The position numbers were made by a program, and so were the translations under genes. From Actinomycetota bacterium (lineage in GTDB: Bacteria > Actinomycetota > CADDZG01 > WHSQ01), in NCBI GenBank assembly GCA_030447315.1, contig JAUJPD010000004.1, forward strand, positions 55,340 through 119,339: a DNA stretch of 64,000 nt. The letters run 5' to 3'. Positions 1 to 9,199 of the stretch are shown one piece after another (positions within the stretch are counted from its first letter, which is position 1; every line of letters begins with the position of its first letter). The notes below the pieces were generated by a model, which saw nothing but the letters and a program-made list of their open reading frames with translations, ran no database searches and was not told the origin of the DNA.

Positions 1-230
1 GCGATCCGTGACGCCTCCGGCCCCTCTAGATCTGCGGTAGAGGCGAAGCCCCAGGCGCCGTCGACGAGGACACGGACGCCATAGCCAATCGAAGTAGCGC
101 GGTCGAGCCCCTCGACGAGCGGGCCGCGGACCGAAAGAGCCTCGGTTTCGATCTCGGCGCCGCGCACGTCGGCGTAACTAGCGCCCCCGTCCATGGCCGC
201 ATCGAGGGCCGCGCGGAGGAGATCTCTCAA
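1..230 (-). CDS. TldD/PmbA family metalloprotease regulator, N-terminal part (truncated by window edge)
   Basis: Minus-strand reading gives LRDLLRAALDAAMDGGASYADVRGAEIETEALSVRGPLVEGLDRATSIGYGVRVLVDGAWGFASTADLEG, typical TldD N-terminal pattern (YADVR, GVRVL-DGAWGFAST). TTG start overlaps the upstream gene's stop (TTGA, 227-230). Confidence 0.75.
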   Translation of the reverse strand, partial: MRDLLRAALDAAMDGGASYADVRGAEIETEALSVRGPLVEGLDRATSIGYGVRVLVDGAWGFASTADLEGPEASRI

Positions 231-1894
231 GCGAGGTTCGAGGAACGCGGGTACGCGACCTCGGGGTCGGTCAGGACGTTCACGACCGTCGGCTCGCCCG
301 ACTCGAAAGCTCGCTTCAGGGCGGGAGCGATGGCATCCGGCTCGGTCACGAGCTCGCCCCGCCCCCCGAACGCCTCCATCATCAGGTCGTAACGGATGCC
401 GGGACGAAGGTCCGCCGCCACGTCGTAGCCATAGAGTCCTCGCATCGGGTGCTTCTCCAAACCCCAGATCCCGTTGTTGCCGACGATGCACACGACCGGA
501 AGCTTGTGGCGAACGAAGGACTCGAGCTCGGTTCCCGCGAACCCGATCGCGCCGTCCCCGTACAACAATGCGATCTGCCGGTCCGGATGCGCGAGGCGCG
601 CCGCCATCGCATATCCCGGGCCGACCCCGAGACAGCCGAAGGGTCCCGGGTCGAGCCAGCAGCCGGGCTCGTAGGAGGGAACCTCTCGCCCTGCATAGGA
701 CACGAAGTCACCACCGTCGCCGATCACGATCGCATCGCGCTCCAACAGGGGAACCAGCTCACCGTAGATGCGCATGGGGTGGATCGGGTTCGAGTCCGAT
801 AGCAACTCGGCCTGAGCCGGCGCTCGTTTCTGCTCCTCGGTCTCCGACAGGGCTTCGATCCAGGCCTTGGTGTCCGCGGGGCCGTCGATGGCGTCGGCCA
901 GTGCCGCGAACGTGCCCGCCAAAGGAGCTCCCATCGAGGCCGCGAGCTCGACGTGGCGAGCGACCAGGTCGGGATGCGAGTCGAGGTGCACGAGGTTGGC
1001 GAGACCTTGACCAAAACCCAGCCGGAAGTCCAGCGGCGTCCCCGCCACGATCACCAGGTCGGCTTCTTTCAAGCCGCGGGAGCGGGCGCGCGAGAAAGCG
1101 AGCCTGTGATCGGCCGGCACGCACCCGCGCCCCTGGCCGTTGGCGAACACGGGGACCTCGGCGGCCTCGACCAAGCTGCGCAACGGCCCCTCGGCCCGGT
1201 CCATGAAGACGTTCGATCCGGCGATCAAGATCGGGCGCTCGGCCCTACGGATGAGTTCCGCGATCTTCTCGATCGCGATGTGATCGATGGCGGGTGCCTC
1301 GGCAAGATCGGGGGCCTCGAAGCCGAGTCCCGCCTGGTTGAACACGACGTCTAGAGGGAAGTCGAGGAACCGGGGGCCGCGCGGCGCGGTCACCGCATCG
1401 AGCACGGTGGCCACGATGTCGCTTCCCACCATGGAGGTGTCGGTCACGGTACGGGCGGGCGCAACGGGATCGACGAAGGGAACGTGGTCCATCTCCTGCA
1501 GCGATCCCTGCCCCCATCTGAACGCCGGCGCCCGGCCTCCGAGAACCACCACGGGAGCGCGGTTGGCACCGGCCTGTGCGAGCGGGCTGATGACGTTGGT
1601 CACTCCCGGACCGGCGGTCACGGCCGCGACACCGACCGTGCGGGTGAGCCTGGCCCAGCCCTCGGCCCCGAACGCCGCGTTGGCCTCGTGGCGCGTGTCG
1701 ACGAGCCGGATCCCTTCTTGGTGACAGCCATCGAGGAAGGGAAAGATGTGCCCTCCACTCAGCGTGAAGACGTGCGAGACCCCCAGCGCCTTCAGGGCCT
1801 TAGCGGCGATCAGGCCCCCATGACCCTGACCCTCGAGAGCAGCCCCGGCGCGGCGCAGCTCGGCAACCTCCGGGACCCACCCACGCTCGACCAT
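227..1894 (-). CDS. Thiamine pyrophosphate-dependent enzyme, acetolactate synthase-like (IlvB family)
   Basis: 555 aa ORF; LKALGVSHVFTLSGGHIFPFLDGC, RHEANAAFGAEGWARLTRTVGVAAVTAGPGVTN and C-terminal TPP motif GDGAIGF...NNGIWG. Confidence 0.85.
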   Translation of the reverse strand: MVERGWVPEVAELRRAGAALEGQGHGGLIAAKALKALGVSHVFTLSGGHIFPFLDGCHQEGIRLVDTRHEANAAFGAEGWARLTRTVGVAAVTAGPGVTNVISPLAQAGANRAPVVVLGGRAPAFRWGQGSLQEMDHVPFVDPVAPARTVTDTSMVGSDIVATVLDAVTAPRGPRFLDFPLDVVFNQAGLGFEAPDLAEAPAIDHIAIEKIAELIRRAERPILIAGSNVFMDRAEGPLRSLVEAAEVPVFANGQGRGCVPADHRLAFSRARSRGLKEADLVIVAGTPLDFRLGFGQGLANLVHLDSHPDLVARHVELAASMGAPLAGTFAALADAIDGPADTKAWIEALSETEEQKRAPAQAELLSDSNPIHPMRIYGELVPLLERDAIVIGDGGDFVSYAGREVPSYEPGCWLDPGPFGCLGVGPGYAMAARLAHPDRQIALLYGDGAIGFAGTELESFVRHKLPVVCIVGNNGIWGLEKHPMRGLYGYDVAADLRPGIRYDLMMEAFGGRGELVTEPDAIAPALKRAFESGEPTVVNVLTDPEVAYPRSSNLA

Positions 1895-2049
1895 CGCCGG
1901 AGCCTACCGACTCGAGGTGGCCCGCCCACGCCTACTGTGGGTTCATCCCAGAACGGGGAGGCCTGCAGCAGGCGAGATCGAGCTGGAGGAGGCAGAGAGA
2001 GCCTCCGGAAACTTGGCCTTCACACTCCCGAGCGAGGACGGACGGGCCC

Positions 2050-2118
2050 GGAGGGAGCCTCCGCAGGAACTGCTCGCTTCAGCGAGCCGTTCCGAGGACC
2101 GCGACCGGAGGGTCCGGC
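2050..2118 (+). repeat. Dispersed palindromic repeat, copy 1
   Basis: GGAGGGAGCCTCCGCAGGAACTGCTCGCTTCAGCGAGCCGTTCCGAGGACCGCGACCGGAGGG; hairpin arms 2066-2077/2082-2093 with one mismatch, TTCA loop; similar to copies at 33.9 and 51.3 kb. Confidence 0.8.
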
Positions 2119-2131
2119 CATCCGAGCGAGG

Positions 2132-2434
2132 TTATTCGCCGTCGCTGACCCAGCGGGTGCCGCCGGTGTCTCCGCTGGCGGCCGTCTCGCTGGAGGAACG
2201 CCTGATCACGTGGTCGTCATCGGGCTCGAGGTCGTAGGCCTCGGCGGTGCGCGCGGACTCTTCCAACATCCTGCGGGCGGTGCGGCGAGCGGCCTCGAGC
2301 GACCCGTCGGTGGCCCGACCGTTGTCGTCGGTCTCCCGCAGAAGCTTCTGAGCGAGACTCTCGACGCGCTCGTCCAGTCCCGGATCGCTCTTGGCGTCGG
2401 CGACGTAGTATTCCGGCTCGGCGTTGTCGGCCAT
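2132..2434 (-). CDS. Hypothetical protein
   Basis: 100 aa acidic ORF starting 19 nt downstream of the korB-like stop, same strand. Confidence 0.55.
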   Translation of the reverse strand: MADNAEPEYYVADAKSDPGLDERVESLAQKLLRETDDNGRATDGSLEAARRTARRMLEESARTAEAYDLEPDDDHVIRRSSSETAASGDTGGTRWVSDGE

Positions 2435-2452
2435 CGCTCCAGAGTCTCCCGT

Positions 2453-3514
2453 CTAGTCCACTGACCAGGTGTCGCCTGACCCGAGCAAGCGGGAGAGGTC
2501 GCCGGGGCCCTGCTGTTCGGCCGCCACCCGTAACTGCTGCTCCATTCCATCTCCGTAGACGGGACGCTGCACGTCCCGGAAGACACCGATGGGCGTCGGT
2601 TCGCTCGGGCCGGATGCGATGCGAGAGAGGGCGAAGGCGAGGCTGGGATCGTCGCGATGCTCGTCGTGAACGAGCAGATCGCCCTCTCCGACCTCGGCCA
2701 CGTCCACAACCTCGGCGCGGCCCTCACTCGTCATGCGAACCCCTTTCTCGTTGCCGGCGCCGAACCTGATCGGCTTGCCGTGCTCGAGGTAGATGCGGTT
2801 CTGAGAACGTCCCTCTTTGCCGGTAAGAGCTACGAAGGCGCCGTCATTGAAGATGTTGCAGTTCTGGTAGATCTCGATGAAGGCCGACCCGCGGTGCTCG
2901 GCCGCCCTCTGGATGATCTGCGGCAGATGCTTGCGCTCGACGTCCAGGGTGCGCGCGACGAAAGTGGCCTCGGCCCCCAGCGCGAGGGCCACCGGGTTGA
3001 AGGGATGCTCCAAGGAGCCGAAGGGGGTCGACTTCGTCACCTTGCCCTTCTCCGACGTGGGCGAGTACTGGCCCTTGGTCAGCCCGTAGATCTGGTTGTT
3101 GAAGAGCAGGATCTTGAGGTTGACGTTGCGCCGCAACGCGTGGATGAAGTGGTTGCCGCCGATGGACAACCCGTCGCCGTCGCCGGTGACCACCCACACC
3201 TGCAGGTCCGGCCGCGCGGTCGCGACGCCGGTCGCGATCGCAGGGGCTCGTCCATGGATGCCGTGGATCCCATAGGTGTTCATGTAGTACGGGAAGCGAC
3301 TGGAGCAGCCGATGCCCGACACCCACACCATCTTCTCGGGAGGGACCCCGAGCGACGGCATGGCGCTTTGGACGGCGGCGAGGATCGCGTAGTCGCCACA
3401 TCCCGGACACCACCGAACCTCTTGGTCGGAGACGAAGTCGTCGCGGGTCAGGGTGCCGACGTTCGAGGCCTCGGTGATGCCGCGCTGGTCGCCGGGATTC
3501 GCGTTGAGCGTCAT
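2453..3514 (-). CDS. korB: 2-oxoacid:ferredoxin oxidoreductase, beta subunit (KorB-like)
   Basis: VRWCPGCGDYAILAAVQ, GIGCSSRFPYYMNTYGIHGIHGRAPAIATG, GDGDGLSIGGNH; start overlaps korA stop (ATGA). Confidence 0.93.
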   Translation of the reverse strand: MTLNANPGDQRGITEASNVGTLTRDDFVSDQEVRWCPGCGDYAILAAVQSAMPSLGVPPEKMVWVSGIGCSSRFPYYMNTYGIHGIHGRAPAIATGVATARPDLQVWVVTGDGDGLSIGGNHFIHALRRNVNLKILLFNNQIYGLTKGQYSPTSEKGKVTKSTPFGSLEHPFNPVALALGAEATFVARTLDVERKHLPQIIQRAAEHRGSAFIEIYQNCNIFNDGAFVALTGKEGRSQNRIYLEHGKPIRFGAGNEKGVRMTSEGRAEVVDVAEVGEGDLLVHDEHRDDPSLAFALSRIASGPSEPTPIGVFRDVQRPVYGDGMEQQLRVAAEQQGPGDLSRLLGSGDTWSVD

Positions 3515-5367
3515 AGGTGTTTGATCAGCTCCTCTTCTAGGTCGCCCGCCCGGAAAGGCAGGCCCTTCATCTTGTTGATGGGGATCACGTCGATCAGGAA
3601 GTCGGCTCGGATCAACTTCGAGAGCTGTCCCATGTTCATCTCAGGGATCACCACCTTGTCGAAACGCGCCAGCACCTCGCCGGTGTTCTTGGGCATCGGA
3701 TTGAGGTGCTTCAAGTGAGCGCGCGCGATCTTCTTGCCTCGCACCCTCAGCTTTCGCACCGCCGCGCCGATCGCGCCGTAGGTGGAACCCCAACCGAGCA
3801 CGAGGACGGTCGCCCCCTCGTCCGAATCGAACTCGAGGGGATCGATGTCTTCCTCGATCGCCTTGATCTTGGCCTGACGGAGAAGAGTCATCAGCTCGTG
3901 GTTGTCCGGGTCGTAGGAGATGTTGCCGGTGCCGTCCGCCTTCTCGAGGCCGCCGACGCGGTGCTGGAGGCCGGGGGTCCCCGGGATGGCCCACGGACGA
4001 GCGAGGCTCTCGTCGTCTCGCAGGAACGGCCAGAAGTCGTCACCGGCGTTGGGTTGGGAGGCGAAGCGCACCTGGATGTCCGGCAGCTTCGACACCGAAG
4101 GGATGCGCCACGGCTCCGCCCCGTTGGCGAGATAGCCGTCAGACAAGATGATGACCGGCGTCATGTACTTGATCGCCAGCCGCGCGGCCTCGATGGGCGC
4201 CCAGAAGCAAGACGACGGCGTCCACGCCGCCACGATCGGCAGCGGGGCCTCTCCGTGCCGGCCGTACATCGCGTGCAGGAGATCCGACTGCTCGGTCTTC
4301 GTGGGAAGCCCCGTGGATGGTCCACCTCTTTGGATGTCGACGACGAGCAGAGGCAGCTCCATCGACAGAGCGAGACCGAGTGCCTCCGATTTCAGGTCGA
4401 GGCCGGGTCCGGAGGTCGTCGTGACGCCCAGGTGCCCGGAGAAGGAGGCGCCGATGGCCATGCTGATGGCCGCGATCTCGTCTTCGGCCTGCACCGTACG
4501 CACGCCGAAGTTCTTGTGGCGAGAGAGCTCGTGGAGGATGTCCGAGGCCGGGGTGATGGGGTAAGAGCCGAGGAACAACGGCAACTTGGCCTGCACGGCC
4601 GCGGCGATCAGCCCGAACGCCATCGCCTGGTTGCCCGTGATCCGCCGGTATCTACCGGGGGCGAGGGTCGCCGGCTTGACTTCGAAGGCGCTGAGCTCGG
4701 CGGTCTCACCGAAGGCGTGCCCGGCCTTGAGGGCGGCGATGTTGGCTTGGGCGATGGCCGGCTTCTTCGCGAACTTCTTCTCGAGCCATCCGATGGTGGG
4801 CTCGAGTGGCCGTGAGTACATCCACGACACGACCCCCAGAGCCAGCATGTTCTTGGAGCGCTCGGCCTCCTTCTTGTTGACGCCGGTCTCCTTCACGGCT
4901 TCGCCGGTGAGCTTCGTCATCGGGATCTCGTAGACCTGGTAACCGCTCAGCGACCCGTCCTCCAACGGGTTGGTCGCATATCCCGCCTTGTCCAGGTTCC
5001 GTTCCTCGAAGGCATCGCTGTTCACGATCAGGAGACCGCCCTGGGTGAGATCCTTCAGATTCGCTTTCAGCGCGGCCGGGTTCATCGCCACCAGCACACT
5101 CGGCTGATCGCCCGCCGTGAGGATGTTGTGGTCCGAGAAATGAAGTTGGAACGCGGATACGCCCGCCAGGGTCCCCGCCGGTGCTCGGATCTCGGCCGGA
5201 TAGTCCGGCATCGTGGCCAGGTCGTTGCCGAAAAGGGCGCTGGCGCTGGTGAAACGCTCACCGGTGAGCTGCATCCCGTCGCCGGAGTCGCCCGCGAAGC
5301 GGATCACCACCCTGTCGAGCTCTTTCCGCTCGCCCGTAGGCGGAGCGGCTTGCGCGACCATCGACAT
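3511..5367 (-). CDS. korA: 2-oxoacid:ferredoxin oxidoreductase, fused gamma/alpha subunit (KorA-like)
   Basis: N-terminal RFAGDSGDGMQLTGERFT (gamma domain) and GSYPITPASDILHELSRH...QAEDEIAAISMAIGASFSG (alpha domain). Confidence 0.93.
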   Translation of the reverse strand: MSMVAQAAPPTGERKELDRVVIRFAGDSGDGMQLTGERFTSASALFGNDLATMPDYPAEIRAPAGTLAGVSAFQLHFSDHNILTAGDQPSVLVAMNPAALKANLKDLTQGGLLIVNSDAFEERNLDKAGYATNPLEDGSLSGYQVYEIPMTKLTGEAVKETGVNKKEAERSKNMLALGVVSWMYSRPLEPTIGWLEKKFAKKPAIAQANIAALKAGHAFGETAELSAFEVKPATLAPGRYRRITGNQAMAFGLIAAAVQAKLPLFLGSYPITPASDILHELSRHKNFGVRTVQAEDEIAAISMAIGASFSGHLGVTTTSGPGLDLKSEALGLALSMELPLLVVDIQRGGPSTGLPTKTEQSDLLHAMYGRHGEAPLPIVAAWTPSSCFWAPIEAARLAIKYMTPVIILSDGYLANGAEPWRIPSVSKLPDIQVRFASQPNAGDDFWPFLRDDESLARPWAIPGTPGLQHRVGGLEKADGTGNISYDPDNHELMTLLRQAKIKAIEEDIDPLEFDSDEGATVLVLGWGSTYGAIGAAVRKLRVRGKKIARAHLKHLNPMPKNTGEVLARFDKVVIPEMNMGQLSKLIRADFLIDVIPINKMKGLPFRAGDLEEELIKHL

Positions 5368-5467
5368 CCCTTCTGGCTAGAGAACTCCCGGCGACGGCTC
5401 ATGATAGCGCCGGCCCTGCTGCTTCCGGGACTATCAACGACGCGGCAACGCCTTTGGTTGCTTGGGT

Positions 5468-5695
5468 CTAGACCGGGAAGAGCTTGCTCGCGAGGATGTC
5501 GCCGCTAGCGACGATCTTGGTATCGCCCGAGCGGGTGAGGATCGAGATCGTTTGAGCAGCGGTCGCGTCGACGGCTACCGAAGAGACGACGCCGATCGCC
5601 TCCGTATAGGGGTGGTCGCCGTCGTGGAGCTTGTACCGCAACGAGACCTTTCGTCCGAGATGAGGCTTCCAATCCTCGATCCGAGAGGAAGCCAC
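5468..5695 (-). CDS. Small protein resembling the SH3-like N-terminal domain of Rv0428c-type GNAT proteins
   Basis: GTG start at 5695 avoids overlap with fdxA; DWKPHLGRKVSLRYKLHDGDHPYTEAIGVVSSVA...ISILTRSGDTKIVASGDILASKLFPV; no GNAT domain follows. Confidence 0.5.
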   Translation of the reverse strand: MASSRIEDWKPHLGRKVSLRYKLHDGDHPYTEAIGVVSSVAVDATAAQTISILTRSGDTKIVASGDILASKLFPV

Positions 5696-5705
5696 GAGCG
5701 GTTCC

Positions 5706-6005
5706 TTACTCGGTTCGCTCTTCGGACGGGGCGTAGGGGCTCTCCATGGCTCCACCCGACGCATCCGGGTGCTCTACGAACCACTGCGCCTGGGTCTGTG
5801 TGAAGTTCGCCCACTCGGAGGGGATGTTGTCGGCGGGGAAGATGGCATCGACCGGGCATGCCGGCAGACAGGCGTCACAGTCCACGCACTCCTCAGGGTG
5901 GATATAGAGCTGCTCTTCGCCCTCGTAGATGCAGTCGACCGGGCACTCGTCGACACAGGCACGGTCTTTCACGCCGATGCACGGCTCAGCGATGACGTAC
6001 GTCAT
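5706..6005 (-). CDS. fdxA: Ferredoxin (7Fe-8S / FdxA type)
   Basis: [55 protein letters not shown]; two Cys-rich Fe-S motifs. Confidence 0.95.
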   Translation of the reverse strand: MTYVIAEPCIGVKDRACVDECPVDCIYEGEEQLYIHPEECVDCDACLPACPVDAIFPADNIPSEWANFTQTQAQWFVEHPDASGGAMESPYAPSEERTE

Positions 6006-6086
6006 CTGGGATCCCTCCTGGTTGTTTTGATGATGTGGGCTGATGATACCCAGCCTGCAGGTTGCAGCCCGACATCGTGACCTTGT

Positions 6087-6509
6087 TCATCCCGCGGGCA
6101 GATTCAGGTAAACGATCACCGCGTCGTCGCACTTGCTGCTCCTGATCTGAAGCGACCCCAGCTCCTTGCCGGTCTTCAGGTAGAGCTCGGCTTCGAAACC
6201 CTCGTTGTCCTCCTGAAGCACGTCTAGCTCGGCGTCGGCAAGGGCCGATTTGTAGAGGCCGAAGGCCTCGTTGACGGAATGGGGCACGTGAAGGGCCGCT
6301 ATGAGACGGCCGTCTTTCACCTCGGTCTGCGCCACCGTCGCCTCGCCTCCGAGGAGCAGCGGCGTGGGCACCTCCCCGGGATCCGCGGCCGGATCGGGGG
6401 TCGGGAATCCGCAGGCGGCGAAGTCGGGAGCCGCCTGCACGGTCGGCTCATCGGAGCCGCAAGCGCCCGCCACGGCCACCGCGACGGCGACCGCGAGCAC
6501 GCGTCTCAA
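6087..6509 (-). CDS. Small putative lipoprotein, paralog of the one at 11276-11698
   Basis: 140 aa; signal/lipobox MRRVLAVAVAVAVAGACGSD; C-terminal EDNEGFEAELYLKTGKELGSLQIRSSKCDDAVIVYL. Confidence 0.7.
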   Translation of the reverse strand: MRRVLAVAVAVAVAGACGSDEPTVQAAPDFAACGFPTPDPAADPGEVPTPLLLGGEATVAQTEVKDGRLIAALHVPHSVNEAFGLYKSALADAELDVLQEDNEGFEAELYLKTGKELGSLQIRSSKCDDAVIVYLNLPAG

Positions 6510-7327
6510 GCCTCGGGACCTCGGTCCGCTTCTCGCTCCACGTACCCGAACAACCCGGCGCGGCGTTGGATCCTCGCGGTGGTGTCCGGAGACAACGCGT
6601 GGAAGACATCCACGACGTTGCCGAGACCGCGAGTGACGATGACCTCGGCCCGGTTGTTCTCGATCGCTTCGATCGTCTTGGTGGCAACCTGCGCCGGAGT
6701 CACCGTGCGCGCTATCGCCGGGGGCGGATCGTTGGGATGGCGCCGCGCGAACATGCCTTCGTCAGACACGAATCCCGGACAGACCACGGAGACCTCCACG
6801 CCGTAGGGCCGCATCTCCTCGCGCAGGGACCAGGAGAAGCCGACAACGGCGTGTTTGGAGGACGCATAGACGGTGTTGTACGGATAGGCGGTCCGGCCCG
6901 AAAGAGACGCCATGTTGCACACGTGGCCCCGTCTCCTGGCCACCATGCCAGGAAGCACCAACCGGGTGAGGGTCTCGAGCGCGATGACATTGGTGCCGAT
7001 GATCCACGAGATGTCGTCCGGCTCGTAGCGCTCGAATCGTTCGACCTTCTGCACCCCTGCGTTGTTAACGAGGAGATCCGGCGGCCCCAGCTCCTGTTCC
7101 GTCCGTTCCACCAGTCGTTCGAGATCGCCGCGCTTGGTCACATCGGTTCCTACGGCTATAGCGCGGACGCCCCGGCGTTGCACGCGCGCCACCGTCTCGG
7201 CCAGATCGTCCGTGGAACGAGCGGCCACAGCGAGGTGAACCCCCTTCGCCGCCAGGGCCTCGGCCAGATGCACGCCGATACCTCTCGAGGCACCCGTGAC
7301 GATCCCTATCCTGTTGTGGAGTTTCAC
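6506..7327 (-). CDS. SDR family NAD(P)-dependent oxidoreductase
   Basis: GIVTGASRGIGVHLAEALAAKG (TGxxxGIG), NNAG, YASSKHA (YxxxK). Confidence 0.92.
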   Translation of the reverse strand: MKLHNRIGIVTGASRGIGVHLAEALAAKGVHLAVAARSTDDLAETVARVQRRGVRAIAVGTDVTKRGDLERLVERTEQELGPPDLLVNNAGVQKVERFERYEPDDISWIIGTNVIALETLTRLVLPGMVARRRGHVCNMASLSGRTAYPYNTVYASSKHAVVGFSWSLREEMRPYGVEVSVVCPGFVSDEGMFARRHPNDPPPAIARTVTPAQVATKTIEAIENNRAEVIVTRGLGNVVDVFHALSPDTTARIQRRAGLFGYVEREADRGPEA

Positions 7328-7349
7328 CCTTCCTCCCGTCTCGCAGGTT

Positions 7350-8189
7350 CTACGGCGTCAGTCTCCAGCGCCTCGCCAACCGGTACTGCACCAGCACGAT
7401 CACCGCCGTGATGATGAACATGGTGAGCGCGATCGTGGACGCGTAGCCGAGCCGGAAGTAACGGAACGCGGTCCTGTAGACGTACAGCGGCAGATAGGTC
7501 GTCGCGTAACGAGGGCCCCCGTCGGTCAGGAGGAAGGCGGGCACGAAGTTCACTTGCAGCGACAGGATCACATCCCTCAAGGTCAGCAATCCCAGCACCG
7601 GTGTCATCAAAGGAAGGGTCAGCCGGGACAACGCGAACCACGGCCCCGCGCCGTCGACCGCCGCGGCCTCGTAGAGGTGAGGCGGGATGCTCCGGCGCAC
7701 TGCGAGAGCAACGACGAAGGCCTCACCGATCTGAAAGACGCTCAAGAGAGCGAGGGATACGCGCGCGCCCCAGGGGTCGACGAGGAGATCGGCGGTCCCG
7801 AAGATCGCCGCGAGGGGGCCGTAGAGCGGGTTGAGCAGCCACAGCCATAACAGCGCGTAGGCAACGTCGGGCACGACCGTCGGCAGGTAGGCCAGTGGCC
7901 GCCCCGCGCTCGCGGTCCGGGAGCGGCGGTTCAGCAACAGCGCGGCCCCCAGCGCCGCCACCATCCGAAGAGGCACCGCGAGCACGATGTAGATGAGCGT
8001 GTTACCGAGCGACCGCCAGAACGCGGTGTCGGCCACCAGACGGGAGACGTTGGCGCTCCCGGTGAAGCGCGGACCCTCCACCCCGGAGAACTCCGTGAAG
8101 GCCAGACCCAGAGCGGCAACCGCCGGAAGCCCGACCAGCGCGGCCAGGCCAACCACGAACGGGAGCGCGAGGAGGCCCGTCTTCTTCAT
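7350..8189 (-). CDS. ABC sugar transporter permease (MalF-like)
   Basis: Multi-TM protein with EAAAVDGAGPWFALSRLTLPLMTP (EAA loop). Confidence 0.9.
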   Translation of the reverse strand: MKKTGLLALPFVVGLAALVGLPAVAALGLAFTEFSGVEGPRFTGSANVSRLVADTAFWRSLGNTLIYIVLAVPLRMVAALGAALLLNRRSRTASAGRPLAYLPTVVPDVAYALLWLWLLNPLYGPLAAIFGTADLLVDPWGARVSLALLSVFQIGEAFVVALAVRRSIPPHLYEAAAVDGAGPWFALSRLTLPLMTPVLGLLTLRDVILSLQVNFVPAFLLTDGGPRYATTYLPLYVYRTAFRYFRLGYASTIALTMFIITAVIVLVQYRLARRWRLTP

Positions 8190-9199
8190 GGAAGGCGCTG
8201 CCCGGAGGAGGCCGAGAAGCGGTGCAGATCATCGTCGCCGAACCCGAGTCCCACGGTTCCGTCCAGGTGTCCGACGCCACGGAGGTCGCGGCGGACCAGA
8301 AGGGTGCAGTCTCCGACACGGACGTGGACGATCACCTCGCCGCCGATAGGTTCCACGGCCGCGATCTCGCCATGCAGCCGGGCGTCGTCCGTCGCAACGA
8401 GATCCACGCGCTCCGGGCGCACCCCGCACAGCTGGTCCCCGTCCCGACCGAGCAGCCGCGACGGAAAGAGGTTCATCGGCGGACTGCCGAGGAAGCCTGC
8501 GACGAACGCGGTGGACGGCCGTTCGTAGAGCTCCATGGGCGGCCCCACCTGCTCGACGCGGCCGGCGCGCAGAACCGCGACGCTGTCACCCATCGTCATC
8601 GCTTCCACCTGATCGTGCGTTACGTAGATCGTCGTGGTGTCCAGAGACCGCTGCAGCGACCGTATCTGGCTTCTCGTCTGGGTCCGCAGCTCCGCATCCA
8701 GATTGGACAAGGGCTCGTCCAACAGGAACGCAGCGGGCCGCCTTACGAGCGCACGAGCTAGAGCGACCCGCTGTCTCTCTCCGCCCGAGAGACGATCGGG
8801 AGAGCGGTCGAGCTGAGCATCCAAGCCCACCATGGACGCAGCTTGTTCGACCTTTGCATCGATCTGATCGCGCGCTACCTTGCGCGCCCGCAGACCGAAG
8901 GCGATGTTGGCTCGAACGCTCAGGTGCGGGTAGAGGGCGTAGTCCTGGAAGACCATCGCGACATCTCGCTCGCCCGGGTCCAATGACGTGACGTCGCGAC
9001 CCGCCACCTCCACGCTGCCCCCGTCGAGCTCCTCGAGGCCGGCCACGCAGCGGAGCAACGTGGTCTTGCCGGACCCCGACGGCCCCACCACCACCGTCAT
9101 GCGACCTTGCGGAACCTCCAGCGAGACACCGTCGAGCACCTTGACCTCGCCGGCGCGGGTCTGGAACCTCTTCGAGACATCGCGCAGACGAAGCGTCAC
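8186..9199 (-). CDS. ABC sugar transporter ATP-binding protein (MalK/UgpC-like)
   Basis: Walker A GPSGSGKTT, signature LSGGERQRVALARALVRRP, Walker B FLLDEPLSNLDA; GTG start at 9199 overlaps SBP stop (GTGA). Confidence 0.92.
   Translation of the reverse strand: MTLRLRDVSKRFQTRAGEVKVLDGVSLEVPQGRMTVVVGPSGSGKTTLLRCVAGLEELDGGSVEVAGRDVTSLDPGERDVAMVFQDYALYPHLSVRANIAFGLRARKVARDQIDAKVEQAASMVGLDAQLDRSPDRLSGGERQRVALARALVRRPAAFLLDEPLSNLDAELRTQTRSQIRSLQRSLDTTTIYVTHDQVEAMTMGDSVAVLRAGRVEQVGPPMELYERPSTAFVAGFLGSPPMNLFPSRLLGRDGDQLCGVRPERVDLVATDDARLHGEIAAVEPIGGEVIVHVRVGDCTLLVRRDLRGVGHLDGTVGLGFGDDDLHRFSASSGQRLP

Noticed and set aside
193-1206. 337-aa plus-strand ORF rich in Arg/Pro/Ser
   Set aside because: Antisense to a well-conserved TPP enzyme; composition is typical of GC-driven spurious ORFs.
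1917-2237. Plus-strand ORF containing PPQELLASASRSEDRD
   Set aside because: Translation of the dispersed palindromic repeat; the same pseudo-peptide recurs at other copies, so it is not a protein family.
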